64,000 bases of DNA from Thermomonas sp. XSG (lineage in GTDB: Bacteria; Pseudomonadota; Gammaproteobacteria; Xanthomonadales; Xanthomonadaceae), in contig NZ_CP061497.1 in assembly GCF_014678725.1 (NCBI RefSeq), positions 2,310,001-2,374,000 on the forward strand. The letters run 5' to 3'. Of the stretch, positions 54,361 to 62,452 are shown piece by piece. Below the pieces are notes generated by a model, which made no database searches, had not been told where the DNA came from, and was given only the letters and a program-made list of their open reading frames with translations. Positions within the stretch are counted from its first letter, which is position 1. The number at the start of each line of letters is the position of its first letter. The position numbers and the translations under genes are program-made.

Positions 54361-55029
54361 CTATTTTGCTTGCGGCGGCGCGAACGGGATGGTGTCCGGC
54401 GCCACCGCGCCGCCGCTGATGATGAAGCTCATCGCCTGGTCAACCGTCCAGTCGGTCGGGGTGATCTTCTCCATCGGCACGATCTCGAGGTAGCCCGAGG
54501 TCGGATTGGGCGTGGTCGGCACGTACACCGCCGCCAGTTCGCGGCCAGTACCGATTTCGCGCATCACCCGGGTGACGAAGCCGAGCGTTTTCATCTCGTT
54601 GTGCGGAAAGTCGATCAGCACCACCCGTTGGGTGCCATCGGGTTTGGTCTGCAGGATGTCCAGCAGCTTGCGCGCGCTGCCATAGATGGTGTTGGCCAAC
54701 GGGATACGCGCCACCAGGGCCTCGAACCAGCGAAGGAGGCGTTGTCCCACCACCCGCCGCGCCAGCCAGCCGGCCAGCAGGATGAAGCCCACCGTCGCGA
54801 CCAGCGCGATCGCATTCTGCACCCACGGCTCCACCAGCCAGCCGAACGTGCGCGGATTGCCATCGGCGATGCTGGCGAGGCCAGGTTCGACCAGCGGCTT
54901 GCTGAGATCACCCAGCAACACGAACACGAACTTCACCACCACCCAGGTCAGCCACAGCGGCAGCAGGGTGAGCAGGCCGGTCAGGAACAGGCGCTGCAGA
55001 CGCAGGCCAAGCGAGGGGGCAGCAGACAT
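54361..55029 (-). CDS. DUF502 membrane protein, target gene of the element
   Basis: A 222-residue protein with two membrane segments (LTGLLTLLPLWLTWVVVKFV; NAIALVATVGFILLAGWLA) and the DUF502 core IPLANTIYGSARKLLDILQ, LIDFPHNEMKTLGFVT and AVYVPTTPNPTSGYLEIVP. Function unknown. The element sits in its 3' end but supplies a replacement tail, so the last residues are FAPPQAK instead of FAPPPAKSP: the protein stays intact. The start lies 6 nt after TAGAAT (leaderless candidate). It originally led the operon with yhhQ. Confidence 0.88.
   Translation of the reverse strand: MSAAPSLGLRLQRLFLTGLLTLLPLWLTWVVVKFVFVLLGDLSKPLVEPGLASIADGNPRTFGWLVEPWVQNAIALVATVGFILLAGWLARRVVGQRLLRWFEALVARIPLANTIYGSARKLLDILQTKPDGTQRVVLIDFPHNEMKTLGFVTRVMREIGTGRELAAVYVPTTPNPTSGYLEIVPMEKITPTDWTVDQAMSFIISGGAVAPDTIPFAPPQAK
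54372..54426 (+). repeat. attR: 55-bp direct repeat, right copy
   Basis: Identical to 38651-38705. Forms the end of the coding part of the DUF502 gene; the following 11 nt to the stop codon (54361-54371) come from the element. Confidence 0.92.
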
Positions 55030-55035
55030 CCGCGC

Positions 55036-55041
55036 ATTCTA
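55036..55041 (-). promoter_or_regulatory. -10 element TAGAAT, leaderless start of the DUF502 gene
   Basis: TAGAAT on the minus strand ends exactly 6 nt before the ATG at 55029, no ribosome-binding site. Confidence 0.5.
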
Positions 55042-55067
55042 CCGGCAGCCGGAACCGGCGGCGTGCC

Positions 55068-57008
55068 TCAGCGCGTGCGCACCAGCAGGAGGCCGACGTC
55101 CGAATAGCCGCGCGCGGCATCCATCGGTTTCGCCTTGCCGTTGACCACGCGTTTGTTGCAGGCGTGGTCGGCGCAGAGCGCCAGCCATCCGCTCAGGGCG
55201 GTGGGATGTGCGCGCAGTTCGCCGGCACTCGGCAGGCGGTAGCGCAGCCCGTCCTGGGCGCCAAGCCATGACGCGTACGCCTGGGCGTCGGCGGCGGAAA
55301 CGCAGGCGACCGGCTTGCGGTCGCTGCCGGTGTTGTTCCACCGCAGCTTGCGGCCGAAGAAGCCCTTGCCACAGTCTGCCGCGACACGACCCGTGGCGTT
55401 GGCGAAGCGGGCATAGTCGGCGCGGCTGACGGTCAGGATTTCCGTGCTCGCCGCGCGGGATTCGGCGCCGCCGGCATTGACCGTGACGGGTCTGGTGGAA
55501 GCGGGCCCCACCCGCGCCTGCAATGAACGCTGGTGTGCCGCATCGAGGCCCAGCCAGCCGGTATCCGCCAGCAGAGTGGCGGCTTCGCCGCGGGTGGCGG
55601 GCCTGGCGAGTAGCGCGGCCAGGCGCCGTTCTAGGGTGGCGCCGAGTCGCTTGCGCAGCAGGGTGATGGAAGCACCGGTGCCTCCGCGCCGTGCATCGAG
55701 TTGCTGCGCGCGCTGGAACGCGGCGCGCGCGGCAGCCACGTTGCCTTCCGCCAGTGCGCGTTCGGCCGCATTGCCCAGTGCATCGAACAGTTCCGCGGTC
55801 AGGCGCAGGGTGTCGGGGTCGGTCGGGTTGGTCCGCCATGCCGCCTCGATGCTGTCCCAAGCGTTGGCATTGGCGGGCGAAAGCAGCGCGCCGTTGCGCA
55901 GCTGCTGCTCGGCATTGGCGACGAAGGCGGCAACGCTGCCGCCGGTTGCCAGCGGGTCGCCCAGCCCGGTCACCGCGCCTTCGGTCGGTGCCGGCAGGTC
56001 GATTGCGGCGGGCGCATCCGCGGCCTGGGCGTTGGTCGCCGCGGGTGAGGGCGATTCGCGCAGGGAGAAGTAGGCCATGGCGAGCGCCAGCGCTGCCATG
56101 CCGCCGATCCCGGCAAGCAGCCAACGCGACCCGGCCGCCGCGGCTTGCGGTTCCGCCAGTGCCGCGGGCGGGACTTCGACCGCGCCGAAGGCCTTGCCGC
56201 TGCGCCGCTCGAGTGCGTCGAGCGCCTGCAGCATGTCGTTGGCGCTGGCGTAGCGCTGGTCAGGTTGCTTAGCCATGGCCTTGTCGATCAGCGGTTGCCA
56301 GTGCTTCAGCGCGGCCGGCAGCCGTGGCACCGGTTCCTGCACGTGCTTGAGTGCCATGGTCAGTGCATCGCCGGCGTTGTAGGGCAATTGGCCCACCAGC
56401 ATTTCCCAGATGAGCACGCCGATGCTGTAGATGTCCGCGCGGCGGTCCACGTCCTGCCCGCGCGCCTGCTCCGGTGGCATGTAGGCGGTGCTGCCGACGG
56501 CCAGCCCGGCGCTGGTCAGGCGCGGGTTGCTGCCGCGGCGCAGGGCGATGCCGAAGTCGGCCAGCATCGGCCGGTCGGCGTCGTCGAACAGCACGTTCTC
56601 GGCCTTCACGTCGCGGTGCACCACGCCGCGCACGTGCGCGTAGTCCAGCGCGTCCAGCAGGCTGCGCAGGATCGCCGCCACCTTCGGCTGGTCGCCGGCC
56701 AGCCGGCGCTGGGCCAGGTGGCCGCGCGAAAGATAGGGCATCGAGTAGAACGGCAGGCCGTCGCCGGTGCGCCCGACCTCGTAGATGCCGACGATGTTGG
56801 GATGTTCCAGCCGGGCGATGGTGCGGGCCTCGTTCTCGAAGCGCGCGCGGCTGACCTCGTCGGCCAGTGCGTCGGCCAGCATCACCTTCAGCGCCACCTT
56901 GCGATCCAGCGAGGCCTGCTCGGCCAGGTAAACGGTGGACATGCCGCCGTGGCCGATCACCCGCAAGATGCGGTAGCCGTCGATGCTGGGATAGGTCTTG
57001 TCGGTCAC
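55068..57008 (-). CDS. Membrane Ser/Thr protein kinase with SUMF1-like extracytoplasmic domain
   Basis: About 646 residues. Hanks-type kinase at the N-terminus: ILRVIGHGGMSTVYLAEQ (Gly loop), VALKVM Lys, VHRDVKAENVLF catalytic loop, LADFGIALRRG, AYMPPEQARG. One membrane segment (LLAGIGGMAALALAMAYFSL), then a helical linker, then a C-terminal domain with ADYARFANATGR, KPVACVSAADAQAYASWL and GLRYRLPSAGEL typical of formylglycine-generating-enzyme (SUMF1)-like folds, probably a binding domain. Start uncertain: GTG 57008 (MTDKTYPSIDGYRILR) or ATG 57044. Substrates unknown. Confidence 0.88.
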   Translation of the reverse strand: MTDKTYPSIDGYRILRVIGHGGMSTVYLAEQASLDRKVALKVMLADALADEVSRARFENEARTIARLEHPNIVGIYEVGRTGDGLPFYSMPYLSRGHLAQRRLAGDQPKVAAILRSLLDALDYAHVRGVVHRDVKAENVLFDDADRPMLADFGIALRRGSNPRLTSAGLAVGSTAYMPPEQARGQDVDRRADIYSIGVLIWEMLVGQLPYNAGDALTMALKHVQEPVPRLPAALKHWQPLIDKAMAKQPDQRYASANDMLQALDALERRSGKAFGAVEVPPAALAEPQAAAAGSRWLLAGIGGMAALALAMAYFSLRESPSPAATNAQAADAPAAIDLPAPTEGAVTGLGDPLATGGSVAAFVANAEQQLRNGALLSPANANAWDSIEAAWRTNPTDPDTLRLTAELFDALGNAAERALAEGNVAAARAAFQRAQQLDARRGGTGASITLLRKRLGATLERRLAALLARPATRGEAATLLADTGWLGLDAAHQRSLQARVGPASTRPVTVNAGGAESRAASTEILTVSRADYARFANATGRVAADCGKGFFGRKLRWNNTGSDRKPVACVSAADAQAYASWLGAQDGLRYRLPSAGELRAHPTALSGWLALCADHACNKRVVNGKAKPMDAARGYSDVGLLLVRTR

Positions 57009-57072
57009 GTTGCAGTTCGCTTGCCCGGGTGCAGCGCCGAGCATACGACGGGCGTGGTGATGGATGGAACGA

Positions 57073-57522
57073 TCAGCGCGCCGGCTTGCGGCGGACGTAC
57101 AACTGCTTGCGGGTGCGCGCGACCACCTCGCCGCCGGCATCCACGATGTCGTTGTCGAACCAGCGCAGTACCTTGCCGCCGCCGGCGGCGGCATCGCGCA
57201 GCTCCCCGAGCACCGCGTCCTCGAGCACGAAGCTGGCCTGCACCACACCGCGGCCGGGCTTCACGAACTCGATCTCGCCGGCCTTGTCCCAGACGAAGTG
57301 GTCACGGCCCAGATGGTGCAGGACCATCAGCATCCAGAATGGATCGGTCATCGCGAACAGGCTGCCGCCGAAGTGGGTGCCCACGTAGTTGCGGTTCCAC
57401 GGGCGCATCCGCAGCTCCACCCGTGCACGGCGGTAGTCGGCGGACAGGTCGGTGAGGTGGATGCCGGCAAGCAGGTAGGGCGGCCACAGGTTGAGGCCGT
57501 GCCGGAACAGGCTGGCGTGCAT
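57073..57522 (-). CDS. DUF4442 hotdog-fold protein
   Basis: A 149-residue protein with YVGTHFGGSLFAMTDPFWML, the DUF4442 (thioesterase-like hotdog) hallmark; VRLRM-type strands before it and VWDKAGEIEFVKPGRGVV after. Acts probably on an acyl-CoA/ACP or related substrate, not identified. Start placed at ATG 57522 (MHASLFRHGLNLWPPYL); ATG 57555 would add 11 residues. Confidence 0.75.
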   Translation of the reverse strand: MHASLFRHGLNLWPPYLLAGIHLTDLSADYRRARVELRMRPWNRNYVGTHFGGSLFAMTDPFWMLMVLHHLGRDHFVWDKAGEIEFVKPGRGVVQASFVLEDAVLGELRDAAAGGGKVLRWFDNDIVDAGGEVVARTRKQLYVRRKPAR

Positions 57523-57623
57523 TGGGATGCAGGTTGCTGGGGGGACGGGGATCATCCCATACGTAGCCGTACTGTTGCGTGTGCGACCGCCCCGCTGCTG
57601 GCGCGGGCCTGCGCAAGCGGGGG

Positions 57624-58496
57624 TCAGACCAGCAGCAGCGCCGACATCTGCCTGCGGTAGCGGCCCACCAGCTCGTCGTCGTCGAGCACGCGGAAGGCGT
57701 CGATCAGCGATTTGCGGGCCAGGTCGTCGCCGTACTTGCGATCGCGGCGCAGGATTTCGATGAACTGGGTCAGCCCGGCCTCGGCATCGCCAGCCACCAG
57801 CTGGCGCACGCCCAGCAGATGGCGCGCGCGCAGGTCGCCCGGTTCGGCGGCGATCGCGGCTTGCAGCACTTCCGCGGGGGGCGCGTCGACCAGCAGGGCG
57901 GCGAAACCCAGCTTGGCGCGTGCCTTGATGGCGCGGTCGTCGGTGGCCAGGTTGGCCGGCAACCGGTCCAGCAGCTGCTCGGCTTCGCTGGCCGAGCCGG
58001 TCTGCAGCAGGGCCAGGGCGAGGTCGAGCTTATGTTCTTCCTTGTCCGGCTCGGCTTCCACCGCCTTGCGCAGGCGCACGACTTCCTGGTGCGGATCGAG
58101 CGGCGCGGCTTCGGCCGGTGCCGCCTCTTCGGCGGGGGCGTCCGCGGGTTCGATGCCGTGGTGCTTGAGGAATTCGCGCAGCTGGCCTTCCGGCAGCGCG
58201 CCGGGGAAACCGTCCACCAGTTGCCCGCCCTTGACCAGCATGACCGTGGGTACCGAGCGGATCTGGAACGCCGCGGCCAGCTCCTGCTGCTTGTCCACGT
58301 CGACCTTGGCCAGCACGAAGGCGCCGTGGAAATCTGCGGCCAGCTTCTCCAGAAGCGGGCCCAGCGTCTTGCACGGACCGCACCATTCGGCCCAGAAGTC
58401 CACCAGCACGGGGGTTTCCATCGACCGGCGGATCACCTCTTCCTCGAAGTGGGCGGCGGTGGCGTCGAACACGTGCGGGCTGGTGGTCTGGTTCAT
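57624..58496 (-). CDS. Thioredoxin-TPR chaperone (CnoX/YbbN-like)
   Basis: A 290-residue protein: thioredoxin domain with active site WAEWCGPCK (Cys39, Cys42), cis-Pro loop SVPTVMLVKGG, then from about residue 125 an Ala/Glu linker and TPR-like helices (HKLDLALALLQTGSASEAEQ, TDDRAIKARAKLGFAALLV). E. coli CnoX lacks the first Cys; here both are present, so redox activity is likely. Start at 58496 by comparison to relatives; ATG 58517 is an alternative. Confidence 0.88.
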   Translation of the reverse strand: MNQTTSPHVFDATAAHFEEEVIRRSMETPVLVDFWAEWCGPCKTLGPLLEKLAADFHGAFVLAKVDVDKQQELAAAFQIRSVPTVMLVKGGQLVDGFPGALPEGQLREFLKHHGIEPADAPAEEAAPAEAAPLDPHQEVVRLRKAVEAEPDKEEHKLDLALALLQTGSASEAEQLLDRLPANLATDDRAIKARAKLGFAALLVDAPPAEVLQAAIAAEPGDLRARHLLGVRQLVAGDAEAGLTQFIEILRRDRKYGDDLARKSLIDAFRVLDDDELVGRYRRQMSALLLV

Positions 58497-58569
58497 GGCG
58501 TGATCGGTAAGGGACATGGCCCAGTAGATGGCGACGAAGGTGGCAATCGCAAGCCGATGTAAAAAATAG

Positions 58570-58609
58570 TTGACATCAAAAATGGTCAATGTAATGTCTG
58601 CATTACATT
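58570..58609 (+). promoter_or_regulatory. AT-rich promoter with overlapping 9-bp inverted-repeat operator
   Basis: TTGACA (58570-58575), 16-nt spacer, TAATGT (58592-58597). The perfect inverted repeat AATGTAATG-TCTG-CATTACATT (58588-58609) covers the -10, and TTGAC...GTCAA (58570-58587) lies over the -35. Binding here would block transcription; the XRE regulator in the same operon is the obvious candidate. Confidence 0.75.
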
Positions 58610-58631
58610 TAGTTCGCTGGAGATGACATCA

Positions 58632-59291
58632 ATGCTGCGCTTCTCTCCCCGCTCACGATTTGTCACATGGTTGGCGTTGGCTGGCGTCGGCCTAGCCCTG
58701 TTCTTCACCGGCGAATACCGCGACCTGGGGTTGCCTCTGGGCTGGCTGGGCATGTTTCTGTTCGTGGCCGCGGTCTGGTTCTCGGTGGCGCAGCTGCATG
58801 CCATTCCGGCGAGCGACGAAGAAGCGCAGGTGGCGCCCGGCGAATGGCAGGCCTGGGTCGGTGTGGCCTTCGCCGGCGCGGTGATCGCCGTCCTCGTGCT
58901 CAAGGCGGATCTGTTCCTGCCGCAGCTGCCGATCCACCGGAACCCCGAGATCGGCGCAGCGGGCAAATCGATCGGCACCCTGTTCGTGGCCTGGCTGGTG
59001 CTGGCGCAGGTGCTGAAGCAGCGCTGGGCGGGCAGGGTGCAGGCCGATGAGCGCGACGTGCGCATCGCGCTGGTCGCCGGCCAGTGGGCGCGCTACGCCA
59101 CCGCGTTTGGCGTGGTCGGTATCGCGGTGACGCTGGGCTTTTCCGACACCGGGCACCTGCGCGATTTCAGTTACCCCTTCATCGCCCAGATGCTGATGCT
59201 GGCGCTGGTGTGCGGGCTGTGGGTGGAGCAGTTGGTGGCGGCGGCGCTGTATTGGCGCGACCGGAGGGCTTGGGCATGGCGCACGCGATGA
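58632..59291 (+). CDS. Membrane protein A of the XRE module
   Basis: A 219-residue protein with about six hydrophobic helices. A cytoplasmic loop carries VQADERDVRIALVAGQWARY; the D-E-R-D-x-x-I motif recalls DUF2178-like proteins. ATG 58632 has GGAG at the right distance; ATG 58623 abuts it and is less likely. First gene of a four-gene module controlled from the operator at 58588-58609. Confidence 0.65.
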   Translation: MLRFSPRSRFVTWLALAGVGLALFFTGEYRDLGLPLGWLGMFLFVAAVWFSVAQLHAIPASDEEAQVAPGEWQAWVGVAFAGAVIAVLVLKADLFLPQLPIHRNPEIGAAGKSIGTLFVAWLVLAQVLKQRWAGRVQADERDVRIALVAGQWARYATAFGVVGIAVTLGFSDTGHLRDFSYPFIAQMLMLALVCGLWVEQLVAAALYWRDRRAWAWRTR

Positions 59292-59911
59292 AGGCAAACA
59301 GGCGGGTTTGGACATGGCTGGCCTACGCGCTGGTGTCTGTGCTGGGCGTGGCGATCATGGTGGTCGGCGCGCGCGAGCGGCAGGCGCACTTGCTGTTCGG
59401 TGGTGCGATGTTCCTGCTGATGGCGGCGACCGGCCTGCTGCACATGCGGGCGCTGCGGCCCGGCCGCGACGACAGCGCGCCCTCGCACGCGGAAAAAGCG
59501 GCGTGGTCGCAGATCAGCCTGGGCTGGGCCGCGCTGCTGGTGCTGGGCGGCGTGCCGCTGGGTTCGATGCGCGGCAGCCTGGCGGGCTACCTGTTGTTCG
59601 GGACCTATGCGCTGCTGGTGGCGTGTTATCCCGGGTTCCGGCGCCGCTTCGTCGAGGAGCATCGCCGCTATCGCGAGGTGGCCGAAGACGAGCGCGACCG
59701 GGCGATCCGCGCGCAGGGCGACTACCTATCGAAGCGGTTGCTGGAACTGGCGATGGTCGCGATTGCCGTCGCTTGGGTGGCATGGCCGGCGCCGTTCCGT
59801 GCGCTGGACGTGCCGCTGCAGGTGGCGTCCTTGCTGCTACTGCCGATTCTGGCCGCCAACGTGGCGGGTGAGGCGCGGGTGGCGTGGCTGCACTGGCGCG
59901 ACCGGCAATGA
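59276..59911 (+). CDS. Membrane protein B of the XRE module
   Basis: A 211-residue protein with about six helices and a loop with [20 protein letters not shown], the same DERDxxI motif as protein A, so the two are distant paralogues. ATG 59276 has GGAGGG 7 nt upstream and overlaps the end of gene A by 16 nt; ATG 59288 is the alternative (ATGA overlap). Function unknown. Confidence 0.65.
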   Translation: MAHAMKANRRVWTWLAYALVSVLGVAIMVVGARERQAHLLFGGAMFLLMAATGLLHMRALRPGRDDSAPSHAEKAAWSQISLGWAALLVLGGVPLGSMRGSLAGYLLFGTYALLVACYPGFRRRFVEEHRRYREVAEDERDRAIRAQGDYLSKRLLELAMVAIAVAWVAWPAPFRALDVPLQVASLLLLPILAANVAGEARVAWLHWRDRQ

Positions 59912-60126
59912 GCGGCACCTCGATCGCCAACGAGATCCGCCGGTTGCGTTTCGATCGCGGTGAAATGACCCAGCAGGCGCTGGCCGACGCCTGCGGCGTG
60001 ACCCGCCAGACCATCATCGCGCTGGAGGCGGGGCGCTATGCCCCGTCGCTGGAGCTGGGCTTCCGCATCGCCGATGCGCTCGGCGTGCGCATCGAGGATG
60101 TCTTTCATTGGAGCAGGCCGGAATGA
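59908..60126 (+). CDS. XRE-family transcriptional regulator
   Basis: A 72-residue regulator consisting almost only of a helix-turn-helix domain: [59 protein letters not shown]. Of the short type that lies next to membrane proteins and represses its own operon. ATG overlaps the stop of gene B (ATGA); its stop overlaps the DUF998-like gene. Confidence 0.9.
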   Translation: MSGTSIANEIRRLRFDRGEMTQQALADACGVTRQTIIALEAGRYAPSLELGFRIADALGVRIEDVFHWSRPE

Positions 60127-60752
60127 TGAAACCATTGCGCGCAGGACCTGTTTGGGTGGGTGTTGCCATCGGCCTGTTCACGCTCACCTTGCTGCTGGCC
60201 CGGCTCGGCCTGCCGGAGTACTCGCATCGCGTCCATCCGATGGCGCTGCGCGGCGCCAGCGGCCTGCCGGGGGCGATGCTGTTCAACGCCGGCGCTTTCC
60301 TGCTGCCGGGGATCGCACTGCTGCTGGCCTCGCAGGCGCTGCGGCCTTCGCTGGCCGGGCATGGCTGGGCGGCGCGGATCGGGCTGACGCTGGCGCAGCT
60401 GTCGGCGTTGGCGTTCGCCCTGCAGGGCGCGCTGCCGCTGGATGCCAGCGGTCAGGATGAACGGGCGATGCGCCTGCATGCGCTGGCGTGGATGCTGTGG
60501 TGGATCGCGTTCGTGCCCGGGGCGCTGCTGCTGGCGGTGCGCGCGCGGCGCGGCGCGGGTTTCGCCGTCGCCTGCCTGTCGGCCGCCGTGCTGGTGCCGC
60601 TGCTGGCGGTGCTGGCGCCGGTGGATGCGTGGGTGGGGCTGGCGCAGCGGCTGGCGTTCGCGCTGTGGCTGGGCTGGTGGCTGCTGGCCGCGCTGGCGCT
60701 CAGCCGTGTTTCAGTTTCAGCGCCAGGATCGTCGCCGCCAGCACGAAGGTGA
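60123..60752 (+). CDS. DUF998-like membrane protein
   Basis: A 209-residue protein with about six helices; [20 protein letters not shown] followed by [19 protein letters not shown] suits the DUF998 family. ATGA overlap with the XRE gene. Its last 53 nt overlap the 3' end of the convergent SemiSWEET gene. Role unknown. Confidence 0.65.
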   Translation: MMKPLRAGPVWVGVAIGLFTLTLLLARLGLPEYSHRVHPMALRGASGLPGAMLFNAGAFLLPGIALLLASQALRPSLAGHGWAARIGLTLAQLSALAFALQGALPLDASGQDERAMRLHALAWMLWWIAFVPGALLLAVRARRGAGFAVACLSAAVLVPLLAVLAPVDAWVGLAQRLAFALWLGWWLLAALALSRVSVSAPGSSPPARR

Positions 60753-60951
60753 CCGCGTTCGACGCGATCATCGGCCACGAGCCCAGGAAGATGCCGTAGC
60801 CGAACCAGCAGACGATGCCGAAGGTGAACACCACGTACATCCCCAGCGAGATGCCGGAGGTGTCGCGGGTACGGATGGTCTTCACCGCCTGCGGCACGAA
60901 CGACAGCGTGGTGCAGGTGGCCGCCAGGTAGCCCAGCCACTCCAGGTTCAT
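60700..60951 (-). CDS. SemiSWEET sugar transporter
   Basis: An 83-residue protein with three helices and the PQ-loop [19 protein letters not shown], the half-transporter fold that dimerises for sugar transport. ATG overlaps the amidohydrolase stop by 4 nt (ATGA). Substrate unknown. Confidence 0.85.
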   Translation of the reverse strand: MNLEWLGYLAATCTTLSFVPQAVKTIRTRDTSGISLGMYVVFTFGIVCWFGYGIFLGSWPMIASNAVTFVLAATILALKLKHG

Positions 60952-62246
60952 CGCGCGGGCTCGCGGTGGACGGCGCCGTCCTTCATCACGAAATCCACTT
61001 TCAGCACGTTGCCGATGTCCGCCACCGGGTCGCCGGGCAGGGCGATGATGTCGGCGCGCCTGCCGGCTTCCAGTACGCCTTGGTCGTCCACGCCCAGCAC
61101 TTCGGCGGCGTGGAGGGTGGCGGCCTGCAGCGCGTAGGCGGCGGGAATGCCGGCTTCCACCATGTAGAGGAACTCGCGCGCGTTGTCGCCGTGCGGGCCC
61201 ACGCCCATGTCGGTGCCGAAGGCGATCTTGACGCCGTTGCGGTACGCCCTGCCGGCGGTGTCCTGGATCAGCGCGCCGATCCGCGCAGCCTTGGGGCGGA
61301 CCACGTCCGGGAAATAGCCGTCGATCTTGGCCTTGTCGGCGACGAAGCGGCCGGCATAGATGGTGGGCACGTACCAGGTGCCGTGCGCCTTCATCAGCCG
61401 CATCACCTCCTCGTCCATGTAGGTTCCATGCTCGATGCTGGTGACTCCGCCGAGGATGGCGCGGGCCATGCCTTCCTTGCCGTGCGCGTGCGCCGCGACC
61501 CGGTAGCCGTAGTCCTTGGCGGTATCGACGATCGCCTTCACCTCGTCGACGGTGAACTGCGGCGCGTCGCCTGAGGCCGCGTAGCTGAGCACGCCGCCGG
61601 TGGCGGTGATCTTGATGACGTCGCTGCCGTCCTTGTAGCGCTGGCGCACCGCCTGGCGGGCGTCGTCGATGGAGTTGACCACGCCTTCGGTGGGGCCTGG
61701 CGGGCCGACCAGGTGCGAGAGCGCATCGTTCCAGCCGTTGGTGGGATCGGCGTGGCCGCCGGTGGTGGCGATGGATTTGCCGGCGGCGAAGATCCGCGGA
61801 CCCCTCACCAAGCCCTGGTTGATCGCGTCGCGCAGGTGCAGTGCAACTTCGCCACCGAGGTCGCGGACGCTGGTGAAGCCGGCGGACAGGGTTTTTTCGG
61901 CATAGCCCACGCTGCGGTAGGCGTAGTCCACCGGGTCCAGGCGGAAGCCTTCGGAATAGCTTTGCGGGCTGGACTGGCTGCCCAGGTGTACGTGCAGGTC
62001 GGTGAAGCCGGGCAGGCAGGTGCGGTCGGACAGGTCGATGCCGTCGGCCGCGGCCGGGCTGCGCCCCGGCACCACTTCGGCGATGCGCCCGCCGCGCACC
62101 ACCACCGTGTGCGGGCCCAGCAGCGCCCCGCTTCGGCTGTCGAACAGCTGGCCGCAGGTGAGCACGGCATCGCCGGTGGTGGCCGCGGACGCAATGGGGG
62201 CAATGGCAGCCAGCAGGCTGGCGGCAAGGGCGAGGCTGGTGCGCAT
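60948..62246 (-). CDS. Secreted amidohydrolase (prolidase-like)
   Basis: A 432-residue metal-dependent hydrolase with a signal peptide (1-21, IAPIASAA). Metal ligands: [11 protein letters not shown] (HxH), IKITATGG (carbamylated Lys), VAAHAHG and IEHGTY (His), and FGTDMGVGP (Asp). The set corresponds to the imidazolonepropionase/Xaa-Pro dipeptidase branch, which cleaves dipeptides or amide bonds. GGAGAT lies upstream of the ATG at 62246. Coupled to the SemiSWEET gene, an odd pairing. Confidence 0.85.
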   Translation of the reverse strand: MRTSLALAASLLAAIAPIASAATTGDAVLTCGQLFDSRSGALLGPHTVVVRGGRIAEVVPGRSPAAADGIDLSDRTCLPGFTDLHVHLGSQSSPQSYSEGFRLDPVDYAYRSVGYAEKTLSAGFTSVRDLGGEVALHLRDAINQGLVRGPRIFAAGKSIATTGGHADPTNGWNDALSHLVGPPGPTEGVVNSIDDARQAVRQRYKDGSDVIKITATGGVLSYAASGDAPQFTVDEVKAIVDTAKDYGYRVAAHAHGKEGMARAILGGVTSIEHGTYMDEEVMRLMKAHGTWYVPTIYAGRFVADKAKIDGYFPDVVRPKAARIGALIQDTAGRAYRNGVKIAFGTDMGVGPHGDNAREFLYMVEAGIPAAYALQAATLHAAEVLGVDDQGVLEAGRRADIIALPGDPVADIGNVLKVDFVMKDGAVHREPAR

Positions 62247-62374
62247 GGCGGATCTCCGCGAGAAACGCGGAGTGTGCCATGCGCTGGTCGCAGGTACGGG
62301 GCGGTTCTTGGGTCGATGTTGCCGGGGACGGCCCGGTCGTGCCGCCTGCGCCGACGAGCATTCTCAGGTTACTT

Positions 62375-62400
62375 GAAAGCCCCGGTTGCCCAGGGCTTTC
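62375..62400 (-). terminator. Hairpin after the autotransporter gene
   Basis: Perfect 8-bp stem GAAAGCCC / GGGCTTTC with 10-nt loop, 52 nt after the stop at 62453. The tail (TTTC) is short. Confidence 0.6.
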
Positions 62401-62452
62401 GGGTGCCGGACGCGCCGTGTGGACGCGTCCGCCGGTTGCGATGGGCGCTTGG

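Larger units (their letters stand above)
38651..54426 (+). mobile_element. 15.7-kb integrated phage-like element or phage satellite
   Basis: Bounded by 55-bp repeats (15,721 bp from repeat start to repeat start). Order: integrase, two small unknowns, excisionase-like, HTH genes, primase-helicase, candidate origin, strong promoter, tail chaperone, tape measure, small and split large terminase, portal, connector, MuF-like protein, NYN gene on the opposite strand. Major capsid, capsid protease, tail tube, fibres, holin/endolysin and a CI-like repressor were not recognised. Size and the int/AlpA-like/primase/iteron front half resemble phage-inducible chromosomal islands; the late genes in unusual order suggest either a new satellite type or a deleted prophage. 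Confidence 0.85.
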
